A DNA stretch of 64,000 nt from Francisella halioticida (GTDB taxonomy: Bacteria; Pseudomonadota; Gammaproteobacteria; Francisellales; Francisellaceae). Made by a program: the position numbers and the translations under genes. Numbering within the stretch: the stretch's first letter is position 1; every line of letters starts with the position of its first letter. Under the pieces are notes generated by a model. That model saw nothing but the letters and a program-made list of their open reading frames with translations, did no database searches and had not been told where the DNA came from. This document shows positions 1-9,474 of the stretch, piece by piece. The stretch covers positions 248,001 to 312,000 of the forward strand of contig NZ_CP022132.1 in assembly GCF_002211785.1 (NCBI RefSeq), read 5' to 3'.

Positions 1-178
1 ACTTTTTTGAAAAAAATATATCACTATAATTGCAGTAATCTTAGCTCTCATTGTTGCTGCAAGTAGAGTTATAGTTCTAGATCATTATGTTTCTGATGTT
101 GTATTATCAGCATATATAGGATCATTCTGTTATTTATGGGCAAAAGCTTTCGTCGAAGATAGACAAACTACTAAATAA
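1..178 (+). CDS. PAP2-family phosphatase, C-terminal part (cut by window edge)
   Basis: The reading frame ending in TAA at 176-178 codes for about 55 residues containing an SR...H...SDV arrangement. This matches the third conserved block of PAP2 / lipid phosphate phosphatases, in which the histidine is catalytic, followed by a hydrophobic helix. Such enzymes remove phosphate from lipid substrates at the inner membrane; in Francisella this group includes the lipid A phosphatases, but the substrate cannot be told from this piece. An in-frame TGA lies at 8-10, just before a run of seven A. Either the gene carries a frameshift at that run or the frame begins differently upstream. The last 8 bases overlap the convergent rppH gene. 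Confidence 0.55.
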
Positions 179-635
179 ACTCCTTAAAACAAGTCAAAGC
201 TTTTCGGTATACATCTTGTTTAAAATAAACTACATGATTTATCGGATACCAGTAGCTAACCCAACGCCAATTATCAAATTCTGGTGAGTCATTTGCTTCT
301 AGGTCAATATTATTTTCTGAACCTTTTAATCTTAATAAAAACCATTTTTGCTTTTGGCCGACACATACAGGCTCCTTACTTCTAAGCAATGTGCTTGGAA
401 TATCATACCTATACCAATCTCTAGTTGAAGCTAGAACTTCAACATCCTGAGGTCTCAAACCGACTTCTTCATGAAGTTCACGATACATAGCTTGCAAAGG
501 AGTCTCTCCTACAGACACACCTCCTTGAGGAAATTGCCACGAAGCCCTATTCTTTCTCTGCCCCCAAAAAACCCTATTTTGTCTATTAAGTAAAACTATA
601 GCAACATTTGCTCTATACCCACTTTTATCTATCAT
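171..635 (-). CDS. rppH: RNA pyrophosphohydrolase (Nudix)
   Basis: A 154-residue single-domain Nudix hydrolase. The Nudix box (G-x5-E-x7-RELHEEVGL) lies at about residues 38-60, with the metal-binding glutamates present. The N-terminus ([17 protein letters not shown]) and the FPQGG sequence before the box are typical of RppH/NudH. The family strips pyrophosphate from the 5' triphosphate of mRNA, exposing it to RNase E decay in the cytoplasm. Length is close to the usual 155-175 residues. It converges on the PAP2 gene and overlaps its stop by 8 bases. An IS lies about 225 bp upstream, so its promoter region should be intact. Confidence 0.9.
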   Translation of the reverse strand: MIDKSGYRANVAIVLLNRQNRVFWGQRKNRASWQFPQGGVSVGETPLQAMYRELHEEVGLRPQDVEVLASTRDWYRYDIPSTLLRSKEPVCVGQKQKWFLLRLKGSENNIDLEANDSPEFDNWRWVSYWYPINHVVYFKQDVYRKALTCFKEFI

Positions 636-912
636 TACTTAAAGAAATATTTTTTCTACCTAATATTTATTTTAAACTAATTTTTTATAGTTTGTTACTT
701 TTCTAGTTCGAATAATTAAAGGCTAATTTAAAATCTCAAGATTAATTAAGAATACTCTAATAGCTTTTCTAATATTCTATAGGCTGAATTTACCCTCTAA
801 GATATACATCACATCATAAATAATTTATTATTATTCGAATCACTAATAATGATTTTGAAATTGATCATACCCTCCTATTTGGGACACTTAGGTGTTAAGA
901 AAAGGAGACAAG

Positions 913-1215
913 ATGAGATATACAAAAGAGTTTAAAGATGAAGCTGTTAAATTATGTTTACAACCAGATGCAAATAGACGAGAAATAGCAGATAATTTAG
1001 GGGTTAAATATAAAACCATTTGCAGTTGGATATCCAAAGCCATGTCAAACCCTCAGAAAGAAATAAAGATAGATTATAAAACGCAGTACCAGCAACTATC
1101 TTTTGAAAATACTGATTTGAAGAAAAAACTCAAACAGGCAGAAACAGAGCGTAAAATACTAAAAAAGGCACAGCGTACTTTGCAAAGCAAAATCTGTAAG
1201 GTACGCCTTTATTAA
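913..1215 (+). pseudogene. IS3 element 1 OrfA (copy A)
   Basis: The ATG at 913 follows GGAGACAAG, a good ribosome binding site. The protein opens with a helix-turn-helix region (MRYTKEFKDEAVKLCL..., then IADNLGVKYKTICSWI) and a heptad-rich coiled coil near residues 60-85, as in IS3 OrfA proteins that bind the element's ends. In copies B and C codon 24 is TAA, whereas this copy keeps GAA (glutamate), so it preserves the ancestral residue. A one-base loss near 1170 changes the last residues after KILKKA, so the normal end (KSAAYFAKQNL in the other copies) is missing. Confidence 0.75.
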
Positions 1216-1231
1216 GGAGCATTATAAAGTT

Positions 1232-2069
1232 ATGCCAGTAACAACACTATGTAAATCTTTGAATGTGAGCACATCTTCATATTACAGATGGATTCATAAA
1301 CCTATAGGTAAAAGGCAATGCTGAACTAGATGATGCTATTTTAATGAACATAAATCTAGATATGGAAGTGTTAGGATATACAAAGAGCTTAAAGATATGG
1401 GTTGGAAAGTTACTCAACCTAGAGTATCTAAACGTATGAAATTACTTGGTTTACATGCTAAAGCGGCTCGTAAGCATAAGAAAACTACAGATTCTAACCA
1501 CAACAAACATGTTTCTGATAATTTATTAGAACAAAACTTCACTGCTTTATCTGTAAATCATAGGTGGGTTACAGATATAACTTATGTACCTACACAAGAG
1601 GGGTGGCTGTATCTTTGTGTGATTATAGATTTATTCTCAAGATCAGTTATTGGTTGGGCAATGGATTCTAGGATGAAAGCGGATTTAGTTTGTAATGCTT
1701 TAAATATGGCATTCTTTAGAAGAAATTTTCCTAGTGGTGTGATTATACACTCTGATAAAGGGTCACAGTACTTGTAGCAAACAATATCAAGACATTATTA
1801 AAGAACACTGGCTACTATCAAGTATGAGCTCTAAAGGATGCTGTTACGATAATGCTGCTTGTGAAAGTTTCTTTGGAACTTTAAAAGTAGAGTTAGTACA
1901 TGATGAAAGCTATAAAACTAGAGAAGAAGCTAAACTATCAATATTTGAATATATTGAAGCTTACTATAATACAAAAAGGAGACATTCTACAATAAATTAT
2001 ATGACTCCATATCAATTTGAATATATAATGGAAAATGAAGTAGTAAACTGTCCCAAATTGACGGGGTAG
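1232..2069 (+). pseudogene. IS3 element 1 OrfB transposase, frameshifted (copy A)
   Basis: These are remains of a DDE integrase-type transposase. Pieces read MPVTTLCKSLNVSTSSYYRW, then [17 protein letters not shown] (first Asp), [11 protein letters not shown] (second Asp) and CESFFGTLKVELVHD (Glu). The frame is broken three times: an 8-bp deletion near 1318, a shift near 1380 shared by all copies (just after LDMEVLGY, where IS3 proteins normally read GYR-x-IYKEL), and an extra T near 1772. It cannot make an intact protein without recoding. Confidence 0.85.
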
Positions 2070-2073
2070 ATCA

Positions 2074-2480
2074 ATGGCTTAACAGGTCTATTATTTGCAA
2101 TCTTATCTGCAATATTTTTGGGATTAGAAGGTGTTATCTATAAATTAGTTCTTAATGCTAATGTTGAGGTTAATACCCTACTTTTCTTACGCAAGATTTC
2201 AACAATTTTTATATTTTTACCTTTCACATGGTTAATAATAGATACTGTCAATATCTACATCTTACTTCTAATACTTGCTATTGGAATTATCGGTTATATT
2301 GCTGATTTATCATATATGCAAGCTTTTAAACATTCTAATGTTACATTAGCAATGTCACTAAATATTACTTATATTATTTGGGGTCCACTATTTGCATTTT
2401 TACTATTTGATCAGAATATTAATATAGTTATCATGATAATTTGTGCTATTTTAATTTTCAAATCAAAATCTGTTTATTAA
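2074..2480 (+). pseudogene. DMT/EamA-type permease, C-terminal half, cut by IS
   Basis: An open frame runs from the IS border to the TAA at 2478-2480, coding for about 135 residues with four or five hydrophobic segments. Features typical of the second EamA repeat are visible (GLLFAILSAIFLGLEGVIYK, then YMQAFKHSNVTLAMSLNITYI). Intact members have about 280-300 residues and ten helices, so the first half is gone. I found no trace of it between rppH and the IS, which implies a deletion along with the insertion. It overlaps the end of the convergent HAD gene by 4 bases. Probably not functional. Confidence 0.7.
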
Positions 2481-3058
2481 AATACAGAATTTTCACCATA
2501 TAGATAGTTTGGCAGTTGGAAAGTATTTAAAGCATAACCTCCTATTAAATCAGAAGACTGATCTCCTATTGAAATAAGTATCTTATAACCTAAAGACTCA
2601 ATATATGCTCGTCTTTCAGCCTTAAATTTTTTAAAATCCTCAGAAGAGTATAGTGAAATATCTTCAGGAAGAACAAAAACATCTTCAAAACCAATATATC
2701 CAGCATCTTGTAATGCTTGTTTTGTAGCATCTAAATAGCTTGCAAATCTTGCACTAATAAAAAATACTTTAATTCCATTAATACAGTATAGATAAAAATC
2801 TAAAGTGGATCTTATTGGTTTAGCATCCGTTTTTGCAATTAATTCATCCCAAATTTTATGATTTTCTTCTTGAGGAAAGCCAGCTTCTTTTAGTGACAGA
2901 TAATGATTTAGCGATGTCTCATCAATATCTAATACTATTGCTTGATTTTGTAAAGTTTCTTGTGCGTCAATTACTTTTTTTGCCTCATCAAGAATCTTTC
3001 TTACTTCATTTTCATGGGCAACACTTTCATAATAAGAAATAATATTTTGTTTCGTCAT
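2477..3058 (-). CDS. HAD-superfamily acid phosphatase (class IIIB-like)
   Basis: A 193-residue protein with HAD motif I, DIDETSL, at about residues 44-50 (nucleophile Asp and acid/base Asp), motif II in FFISAR near 99-104, and motif III/IV in a lysine-rich stretch followed by SIGDQSSDLIGG near 164-175. This is the layout of plant/bacterial acid phosphatase B (HAD IIIB) proteins. It lacks a signal peptide or lipobox, unlike secreted AphA or lipoprotein e(P4), so it is probably cytoplasmic; the substrate is unknown. The gap to the upstream oxygenase gene is only about 10 bp, suggesting one transcript. Confidence 0.8.
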   Translation of the reverse strand: MTKQNIISYYESVAHENEVRKILDEAKKVIDAQETLQNQAIVLDIDETSLNHYLSLKEAGFPQEENHKIWDELIAKTDAKPIRSTLDFYLYCINGIKVFFISARFASYLDATKQALQDAGYIGFEDVFVLPEDISLYSSEDFKKFKAERRAYIESLGYKILISIGDQSSDLIGGYALNTFQLPNYLYGENSVF

Positions 3059-3068
3059 TTTAGATAAT

Positions 3069-3914
3069 CTATTTTAGACCTAACTCTTTTAACCTTTCAT
3101 CTAAAAATATTCCAGCCTGTGGATATTTATCTGACAAATAGACTTCTGATTTTGGATGGATAAAGCAAGGGGTTGAGATTCTATCTAAGTTTTCTACTTC
3201 TCCTTCTGGCTTCACAACTCTATGCTTAGTTGCAATATATTCGCCATGTGTCATTTCTTGAAGCATATCACCAATATTTATAACTAGTGATTCACTATCA
3301 CATGGCACATCAAACCACTCATCAGTCACAGGTGATAAAACTTGTAATCCTGGAGAAGAAGCAATAGGTAATAAAGTAATTAGATTAATATCCTCATGTG
3401 CAGCAGCTCTAACAGCTCCAGGCTCTTCATCCCCTTGCATTGCTGGATAATGCAAGATTCTAAGCAATGTGTTTTCGTAAGAAGCAGTATCTCTTAATCT
3501 TTGTGGTAACTTATTTGCTACTTTAGGATCCATGTGATCATCTATCCACTGTAACAGCGTTTCTCCAAGTTTCATCATTTTCTCAAACATCTCTTTTGCA
3601 GCACTACTTACTTCTGTTGGATATCGACCATTAGGGAAATATAAATGATAAAAATGTTTAATATCTTTTACAGTTTCACCTTTTGCAACCTCAGAAACAT
3701 CTTTTGGAAAATAACCATCTTGATTCTCAACATCAAAAATATATTTATCAGCATCACCTGATTTCAAAAATTTTTGCCACTCTTTATAAACTGTTTGAAT
3801 AAGACTCCAATCAATCGGATGAGTTTTAAGGACTGCAAAGCCAGTTTCTTTTAAAGATTTTGTAAATTCTTCAGATGCATTATCTGCATAATAGTCAACA
3901 CTACGGATATTCAT
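3069..3914 (-). CDS. 2-oxoglutarate/Fe(II)-dependent oxygenase (IPNS-like)
   Basis: I chose the ATG at 3914 (MNIRSVDYYAD) because AGGAG sits just upstream, although the frame stays open to 3956. The 281-residue protein has the double-stranded beta-helix motif: HxD in AAHEDINLITLL near 187, the distal His in KHRVV near 243, and an R-x-S 2-oxoglutarate clamp in DRIST near 256. It fits the isopenicillin N synthase-like oxygenase family, which uses 2-oxoglutarate, Fe(II) and O2. The substrate cannot be predicted. It is followed closely by the HAD phosphatase gene, probably in one operon. Confidence 0.82.
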   Translation of the reverse strand: MNIRSVDYYADNASEEFTKSLKETGFAVLKTHPIDWSLIQTVYKEWQKFLKSGDADKYIFDVENQDGYFPKDVSEVAKGETVKDIKHFYHLYFPNGRYPTEVSSAAKEMFEKMMKLGETLLQWIDDHMDPKVANKLPQRLRDTASYENTLLRILHYPAMQGDEEPGAVRAAAHEDINLITLLPIASSPGLQVLSPVTDEWFDVPCDSESLVINIGDMLQEMTHGEYIATKHRVVKPEGEVENLDRISTPCFIHPKSEVYLSDKYPQAGIFLDERLKELGLK

Positions 3915-4196
3915 TTTCTGCTCCTGATATTTTAGGGAAAAGACATTAAAATACATCCTTTATTATATCAATAATTACTTTATGTTGCATTAATTTGCAA
4001 GTAAAGAAACAGTTACATTAGTAAAAAATGAGGCTGTGAACTTTATAGTTCCTTTGTTATATAAATATCTCTAAGGTAAATAAAACATTAAGAATACTCA
4101 GCCTATTCTCTAAGGTCTATTAAAGTATTTTGAGCAACTTAACAAATCAAGATGAGTTAAAAAAAATAGTCTTTATACGCTATTTATATTTTTTAT

Positions 4197-4652
4197 CTAG
4201 TGATCTATGTTTTTTATTAATATAATCTTGTTACTGCCAATTTTCTTACTTATCAAATAATCTCCCGAAGTATGTTGGGCATCGATAGCTTTAGTTATTT
4301 TACACTCGCCATCAGAGTAACAAGTAGAAAGAACTTGATTGTTCTTTGGATCTCTTAAATCTAGTCTAGCAGATCCAAATAGAGGATTTGAAGCACTAAT
4401 AAATGCAACATGATCACCTCTATTATCTTTTAATGGAAATGTTATGTTATTTGAAAAGAAGTTGGTATCACAAGTCACTACAGCACTTTGGCCATTATTA
4501 CTATTTAGTGCGCAATTACCATCAACACTACTTACTGTACCTATCGATGTCCCTTTAACTTCATTCTTAACGGTAAGTGTAGTCGCTGCAAATATACTCA
4601 CTGGAGCTAATAGTGATGTTGCAAGAATTATTGATGCTATTTTATTTTTCAT
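4197..4652 (-). CDS. Secreted protein of unknown function
   Basis: A 151-residue protein with a clear Sec signal peptide (MKNKIASIILATSLLAPVSIFA, probable cleavage after AxA near residue 22-23). The mature part has four cysteines (near 47, 61, 111 and 116 by position in the sequence), which may form two disulfides in the periplasm. The rest is rich in Asn/Asp/Lys and looks beta-stranded. A purine-rich AGGGA lies before the ATG. I do not recognise a family. It stands alone, flanked by about 240 bp (3957-4196) and 290 bp (4653-4940) in which I see no genes. Confidence 0.7.
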   Translation of the reverse strand: MKNKIASIILATSLLAPVSIFAATTLTVKNEVKGTSIGTVSSVDGNCALNSNNGQSAVVTCDTNFFSNNITFPLKDNRGDHVAFISASNPLFGSARLDLRDPKNNQVLSTCYSDGECKITKAIDAQHTSGDYLISKKIGSNKIILIKNIDH

Positions 4653-4940
4653 AAACTATCCCTTACTATTTTCTAGTTTTTATAAATTGGATTTACTTTA
4701 AATAACTCATCTAAAGCTTCTACCTATACTTTACTCAAAAATATCGATTCAACATAGCATTAAATCTTTACTAAGCCTCAATATTAACATAAAGCATACA
4801 AAACATTTTGTTAATTTTCTAAGAAAAATTATAGAATATAATATTCATTATGTAAATCAAATCATATAACTACTTATACACAGTAATTTCTTATTGAAGT
4901 ACCACTGACTTAAAATCGCTAAGCCGATATTAAATATACT

Positions 4941-5819
4941 TTATCCGCGAGGGTGGTGCTTTTGATATATCTCTTGTAAACGATTTTGTGATATATGCGT
5001 ATATATAGTTGTTGTTGAAACACTACTATGACCAAGAAGTAACTGTACAGACCGTAAGTCAGCGCCATGATTAAGTAGATGAGTTGCAAAAGCATGCCTT
5101 AAAGTATGCGGAGATATCTCAGTACTTATGCCAGCAGTAAGAGCATAATTTTTTATGCGATGCCAAAATGATTGTCGTGTCATCCTTTTAGAGTGTTGAC
5201 TAATAAAGATAGCTTTTTCTTTGAAGCTTTTAGCTAAATTAGATCGGGATTCAGTAAGATATTTTTGCAAAAATTCTAACGCATATTCGCCCATAGGAAC
5301 AATTCTTTCCTTTGAACCTTTACCTAATACTTGAATCACTCCAATATTAACATCAACACTTTCAACATCTAGTCCCACTAATTCACTAACACGTAACCCT
5401 GTTGCATACATTAGCTCAAGCATCGCTCTATCACGAATACCAATATCTTGAGTCAAATCAGGTGCTTGTAATAGTGTTTCAATATCTGACTCTGTCATAT
5501 CTTTGGGTAAGCTCTTTGCTAACTTTGGCATAATTAGCTTAGCCGTAGGGTTATTCTGAGTATGGCCTGTTCTAACTAACCAGGCGTAAAACTTACGCAA
5601 AGTAGATATCATTCTAGCATTAGAACGACTACTATAGCCATTTTTAGAACGATATGAAATAAACGCATACAACTGTTCAAAATCTAAGCTGACTAAATCA
5701 ACTTTCGAAAAATAATTTTGAAGAAATTTAAGATCTGTACGATACGACGAAATCGTATTTTGACTCAAACCGTGTTCAAGCCAAAGATTATCAAGAAAAG
5801 CATCAACGACTGTAGACAC
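4941..5819 (-). CDS. xerD: Tyrosine recombinase XerD
   Basis: A 292-residue site-specific recombinase. The N-terminal SAM-like core-binding domain (about 1-85) begins FLDNLWLEHGLSQNTISSYR, close to XerD rather than XerC. The catalytic set is present: Arg in TGLRVSELVG, Lys in GKGSKER, HxxR in PHTLRHAFATH, His in GHSSVSTT, and the nucleophile Tyr in IYTH. With XerC it resolves chromosome dimers at dif at the FtsK-bound septum. It is the last gene of the rpsP-rimM-trmD-rplS cluster, 18 bp after rplS, an unusual partner that probably puts it under ribosomal control. Confidence 0.88.
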   Translation of the reverse strand: MSTVVDAFLDNLWLEHGLSQNTISSYRTDLKFLQNYFSKVDLVSLDFEQLYAFISYRSKNGYSSRSNARMISTLRKFYAWLVRTGHTQNNPTAKLIMPKLAKSLPKDMTESDIETLLQAPDLTQDIGIRDRAMLELMYATGLRVSELVGLDVESVDVNIGVIQVLGKGSKERIVPMGEYALEFLQKYLTESRSNLAKSFKEKAIFISQHSKRMTRQSFWHRIKNYALTAGISTEISPHTLRHAFATHLLNHGADLRSVQLLLGHSSVSTTTIYTHISQNRLQEIYQKHHPRG

Positions 5820-5837
5820 TTTTTGACCTTCCTATAA

Positions 5838-6185
5838 TTATACTTTTTCTTTAATTCTAGCAGCTTTACCAGTAAGACCTCTCATGTAGTATAGCTTAGC
5901 TCTACGTACATCTGCTTTCTTTTCTACTTTGATGCTATCGATCAATGGAGAATGAGTTTGGAAAGTTCTCTCAACACCCATACCTGAAGACATCTTTCTT
6001 ACTGTAAAAGCAGAGTGAAGACCTCTGTTTCTTTTTCTAAGAACAAAACCTTTGAAAGCCTGGACTCTTTGCTTATCACCTTCTCTAATCCATAAGTTAA
6101 CGGTGATTGAATCACCTGGATTAAATTCTGGAAGATCGGTTCTGATTTGTGATTTTTCTACTAATTCAACAAATTTATTTTTCAT
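5838..6185 (-). CDS. rplS: 50S ribosomal protein L19
   Basis: A 115-residue protein matching L19 over its length (FxPGDxxxV near the start, RKxxxGxGVERTF in the middle, [19 protein letters not shown] at the end). L19 lies at the interface between the ribosomal subunits. It follows trmD by 2 bp, and GGAG for its start lies inside the end of trmD. Gene order matches the widespread rpsP-rimM-trmD-rplS operon. Confidence 0.96.
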   Translation of the reverse strand: MKNKFVELVEKSQIRTDLPEFNPGDSITVNLWIREGDKQRVQAFKGFVLRKRNRGLHSAFTVRKMSSGMGVERTFQTHSPLIDSIKVEKKADVRRAKLYYMRGLTGKAARIKEKV

Positions 6186-6187
6186 TA

Positions 6188-6943
6188 TTATTCTCCTTTT
6201 GTGCTTACCTTATCTCTTTTATAATCATTTATAATTTGCTTATCTTCTTCAGATAGGCATAGGCACTGTATTAAATCTTTACGACGCTCATAAGTTCTTA
6301 TTAACTTCTGTTTACGTCTCCATTTTGCTATTTCCTTATGATTACCAGATAACAAGACACTAGGTACTGCATTACCATCTAGTAAAATAGCCGGTTTTGT
6401 ATAATGTGGGTAGTCCAACAGACCATCGTAAAAAGAATCTTCAATAGCAGAGTCTTTATTGCTCAACACCTCTGGTAATAATCTAATCAGACTATCCATA
6501 ACAAGCATAGCAGGGAGCTCACCACCACTTAAGACATAATCACCTACAGAGATTTCCTCATCAACATGATCTTGTATCAAGCGCTCATCAACCCCTTCAT
6601 ATCTACCACAAAGCAGTATTAATGAATCATTTTGTAAAAGCTCTAAAGCCTTACCATGATCAAACACACCACCTTGAGGTGACAAGTATACTACTTTTGT
6701 ATCACAACCTAAAGTACTTTTTGCATCTTTAATTGCTTGTGACAAGGGCTCATATTTCATAACCATACCAGCAGCTCCACCAAAACTAGTATCATCTACT
6801 GTGGCATGCCTATCTGTTGTATAATCACGAGGGTTAAAACAATTCATAGATACTTTCGCATCTTTTACAGCCCTAGCTGTAATCCCAAAATTATTTATTG
6901 CTCTAAACATTTCTGGAAATATAGATATTATTCCAAATTTCAT
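6188..6943 (-). CDS. trmD: tRNA (guanine-37-N1)-methyltransferase
   Basis: A 251-residue SPOUT methyltransferase. The N-terminal knot domain carries MVMKYEPL and [10 protein letters not shown], the SAM-binding knot loops [11 protein letters not shown] and [15 protein letters not shown] follow, and the C-terminal domain ends near the YERRKDL helix. TrmD methylates G37 next to the anticodon and prevents +1 frameshifting. It is an essential cytoplasmic enzyme of usual length. It is separated from rimM by a 341-bp pseudogene remnant rather than the usual few bases. Confidence 0.95.
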   Translation of the reverse strand: MKFGIISIFPEMFRAINNFGITARAVKDAKVSMNCFNPRDYTTDRHATVDDTSFGGAAGMVMKYEPLSQAIKDAKSTLGCDTKVVYLSPQGGVFDHGKALELLQNDSLILLCGRYEGVDERLIQDHVDEEISVGDYVLSGGELPAMLVMDSLIRLLPEVLSNKDSAIEDSFYDGLLDYPHYTKPAILLDGNAVPSVLLSGNHKEIAKWRRKQKLIRTYERRKDLIQCLCLSEEDKQIINDYKRDKVSTKGE

Positions 6944-6944
6944 T

Positions 6945-7285
6945 CTAACTACCTGTTTTATCCTTAGGTATCCATAGGTCAGCTAATTGTGATGCATCTA
7001 CTTGTGTAGTAATTTGGTTACTACCATCTACACTACCACCATCAGTATCTTCACTTAATGTATTTGCTGCTTATGATCTCAGCCATCTTATTTGCATTAG
7101 CTGCTAATAATATCTGAAATTCATCATTAGCATCTATAATAAGAGAATCATTATTATACTGAGATTCAAAGTAATCATCTACAATTATTTATGATAGTTG
7201 ATCTTGGAAGTTAATCTGTAAATCATCATCTACTCTTGAGAAGAGTATATCATCTTTTGAGATCTCATTTAGTTTGAGTGAAGGT
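6945..7285 (-). pseudogene. Remnant of an RTX/haemolysin-type repeat protein C-terminus
   Basis: On the minus strand the DNA between rimM and trmD reads as protein in two frames. The first piece contains ISKDDILFSRVDDDLQINF and IIVDDYFESQYNNDSLI, interrupted by a TAA; after a frame change near 7070 it continues TLSEDTDGGSVDGSNQIT to [19 protein letters not shown] and a TAG at 6945-6947. The 'DDL.F.R..DDL.I.F......V.DYF' pattern resembles the domain that follows RTX calcium-binding repeats in large secreted proteins. It has one stop and one frameshift and no plausible start. The family match is by eye only. Confidence 0.5.
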
Positions 7286-7795
7286 TTAATAATCGTATTG
7301 CCAATCAACGACTATTTTTTTAGAGCTAAGATCTTCATTTATTATATATTGATTAACATAAGGAATTAGGTATTCGGAAGATTCTTTTTTGCAAACCAAT
7401 ACCTCATTAGCACCAGTTTCAATGATATCTATAATCTCACCAAATGAGTCATTATTAGTATTTACAACACTACAACCTATGAGATCTTTAAAATATGTTT
7501 CACCATTACTTAGCTCTGGTAGTGCTTCTTTAGGTATTCCAATCAAAGCGTTAACATATTTTTTTGCTATTTCTGCGTCGTCAATATTAGCTAGCCTAAT
7601 ATAAAGCTTACCAGCCCTTCTTAAGACATTCTCATCTTTAAGTAATTGCCAAATATCATTAGCTGGCAACTGGATATACCAATCACCATAACTTAGAAGA
7701 GTTTCTATTGAATTTGCCAAAGGATATAGGTTAAGCTCACCATCAAGCTTATAAGTAGAGCCAATTTTAGCTATTTCTACAAAATCCTGTGACAT
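7286..7795 (-). CDS. rimM: 16S rRNA processing protein RimM
   Basis: A 169-residue protein with the two RimM domains: the N-terminal RimM beta-barrel ([22 protein letters not shown]...) to about residue 90, and the C-terminal PRC-barrel ([24 protein letters not shown]...ANEVLVCK...[10 protein letters not shown]). It helps mature the 16S 3' domain by binding S19 in the 30S precursor. It lies 28 bp after rpsP, as in most bacteria. The DNA after its stop is the RTX-like remnant instead of trmD. Confidence 0.93.
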   Translation of the reverse strand: MSQDFVEIAKIGSTYKLDGELNLYPLANSIETLLSYGDWYIQLPANDIWQLLKDENVLRRAGKLYIRLANIDDAEIAKKYVNALIGIPKEALPELSNGETYFKDLIGCSVVNTNNDSFGEIIDIIETGANEVLVCKKESSEYLIPYVNQYIINEDLSSKKIVVDWQYDY

Positions 7796-7823
7796 AAAAG
7801 ATAAATTTTATCGTGAGAGTTTA

Positions 7824-8072
7824 TTAAGCAGCTTTTTTAGCTTCTTTAATTAAGCTAGCCACTCTATCTGAAGGTTGAGCACCCTTTTCAAGCCATGCTT
7901 CAGCTTTAGCTAAATCAAGCTTCAATCTTTCTTCGCCACCTTTTGCTAATGGATTAAAGAAACCTAGTCTTTCAATAAATTTACCATCTCTTGGACTTCT
8001 TTTATCAGCAACTACGATTCTATAAAAAGGACGCTTTTTAGCTCCACCACGAGCCATACGAATTACTACCAT
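7824..8072 (-). CDS. rpsP: 30S ribosomal protein S16
   Basis: An 82-residue protein with the classic start [20 protein letters not shown] and the [10 protein letters not shown] block, a normal length for S16. CCGGAGAATAATTAA precedes the ATG and supplies the ribosome binding site. First gene of the rpsP-rimM-trmD-rplS-xerD unit, divergent from metK; its promoter must lie in the 240 bp between them. Confidence 0.96.
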   Translation of the reverse strand: MVVIRMARGGAKKRPFYRIVVADKRSPRDGKFIERLGFFNPLAKGGEERLKLDLAKAEAWLEKGAQPSDRVASLIKEAKKAA

Positions 8073-8212
8073 TTAATTATTCTCCGGTTTTATATTTTTA
8101 ATTTTTTCAAATATTTAATTTTACTAGCTAAGCCTAGCAACCATAAACTTAGCAAAATTATGCAAAAATTTAATAGCAATACTTTAAAGTCTATTAACTA
8201 AAAAGTCAATAG

Positions 8213-8241
8213 TTGACTTGATATAAACATAAATATATAAT
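8213..8241 (+). promoter_or_regulatory. Sigma-70 promoter of metK
   Basis: TTGACT (8213-8218) and TATAAT (8236-8241) are separated by exactly 17 bases, near consensus. Transcription would start near 8248, leaving a 5' leader of about 65 bases before metK. That leader holds only a short GTCGC/GCGAC pairing (8249-8253 with 8277-8281) and no recognisable SAM riboswitch. Confidence 0.8.
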
Positions 8242-8313
8242 ACACGAAGTCGCTGTATTTAACAAACAACTTGCTTGCGACATTAAATAATAAGCTAAAA
8301 GGGAATAATCAAT

Positions 8314-9474
8314 ATGTCAAAAAATTATTTATTTACTTCTGAGTCAGTATCTGAAGGACATCCAGATAAACTAGCCGATCAAATATCAGACGCGATATTA
8401 GATGAAATTCTAAAACAAGATAAAAATGCCCGAGTAGCATGCGAAACCCTTGTCAAAACAGGTATGGCACTAGTTGCTGGTGAGATTTCAACTTTTGCAT
8501 GGGTAGATATTGAAGAGTTAGTTAGAAATGTTATCACAGAAACAGGATATGATAATGCTAACAAAGGTATTGATGGTAGAACATGCTCTGTTATCAATGC
8601 CATCGGCAAGCAATCTGGTGATATTGCTCAAGGTGTAGATCGTGGATCTTTAGAAGATCTTGGCGCTGGTGACCAAGGCCTAATGTTTGGCTTTGCAACT
8701 AATGAGACCCCTACACTCATGCCTTCAGCTATTTATTACTCTCATTTGCTAATGAGAAAACAAGCAGAACTTAGAAAATCAGGTAAGCTTAGTTGGTTAA
8801 GACCAGATGCAAAGGCTCAAGTTACACTTGCTTATGAAAACAACAAACCTAAGTTTATTGATACAATTGTTTTATCAACTCAACATGACGAATCAATATC
8901 TCAAAAAGAACTTCACGATGCTGTAATCGAAGAAATTGTCAAAGAGGTTATACCCTCTAATCTATTCACAAAAAATACAAAATATCACATTAATCCAACG
9001 GGTGTATTTCTAATCGGTGGCCCTCAAGGTGACTGTGGCCTAACAGGTAGAAAAATTATCGTTGATACTTATGGTGGCGCTGCCCATCACGGTGGAGGTG
9101 CTTTCTCAGGTAAAGATCCATCAAAAGTAGACCGCTCTGGTGCATATATGGGAAGGTACATAGCTAAAAACATAGTCGCAGCTGGTTTAGCAGACAAATG
9201 TGAAGTTCAAGTTGCATACGCTATTGGTGTAGCAAAACCTGTATCTCTAATGGTAAATACTTTTGGAACAAGTAAAATAGCAGATAGCACTATTGAAAAG
9301 CTTGTTACAGAAGTTTTTGACCTTAGAGTTGGTAAGATTATTGAGAATCTAGATCTACTAAATCCAATTTATAGAAAAACTTCTAACTATGGTCATTTTG
9401 GACGTGAGCTTCCTGAATTTAGTTGGGAAAAAATTGACAAAGCAGATACGCTTAAGTCTTTAACTAATATCTAA
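8314..9474 (+). CDS. metK: S-adenosylmethionine synthase
   Basis: A 386-residue enzyme that makes SAM from methionine and ATP. Signatures visible: [16 protein letters not shown] near residue 15 (metal/ATP), the [10 protein letters not shown] loop near 117-126, and [19 protein letters not shown] near 263 (phosphate loop). It supplies methyl groups to TrmD and other methyltransferases. AAGGGAATAATCA lies before the ATG. Single-gene unit behind a strong promoter. Length is normal. Confidence 0.96.
   Translation: MSKNYLFTSESVSEGHPDKLADQISDAILDEILKQDKNARVACETLVKTGMALVAGEISTFAWVDIEELVRNVITETGYDNANKGIDGRTCSVINAIGKQSGDIAQGVDRGSLEDLGAGDQGLMFGFATNETPTLMPSAIYYSHLLMRKQAELRKSGKLSWLRPDAKAQVTLAYENNKPKFIDTIVLSTQHDESISQKELHDAVIEEIVKEVIPSNLFTKNTKYHINPTGVFLIGGPQGDCGLTGRKIIVDTYGGAAHHGGGAFSGKDPSKVDRSGAYMGRYIAKNIVAAGLADKCEVQVAYAIGVAKPVSLMVNTFGTSKIADSTIEKLVTEVFDLRVGKIIENLDLLNPIYRKTSNYGHFGRELPEFSWEKIDKADTLKSLTNI

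Larger units (their letters stand above)
862..2073 (+). mobile_element. IS3-family insertion sequence, element 1, copy A (degenerate)
   Basis: Ends were set by comparison with copies at 44529-45749 and 60792-62011. The left end begins TGATCATACCC and the right end finishes GGGGTAGATCA; these form imperfect inverted repeats of about 25 bp sharing TGATC and TTTGGGACA. It holds orfA/orfB in the IS3 layout. Compared with the other copies it has lost one base near the end of orfA (about 1170), lost 8 bp near 1318 (after GGCAAT) and gained one base near 1772. No clear 3-4 bp target duplication is visible at its borders. It has replaced the 5' half of a DMT permease gene. Confidence 0.9.

Noticed and set aside
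743-4115. ATTAAGAATACTC shared by 743 and 4088 regions as a dispersed repeat
   Set aside because: Only about 13 bp identical in A+T-rich DNA, consistent with chance.
8249-8281. GTCGC/GCGAC pairing in the metK leader as a SAM riboswitch
   Set aside because: Only five base pairs with a 23-base loop; no SAM riboswitch core is present.
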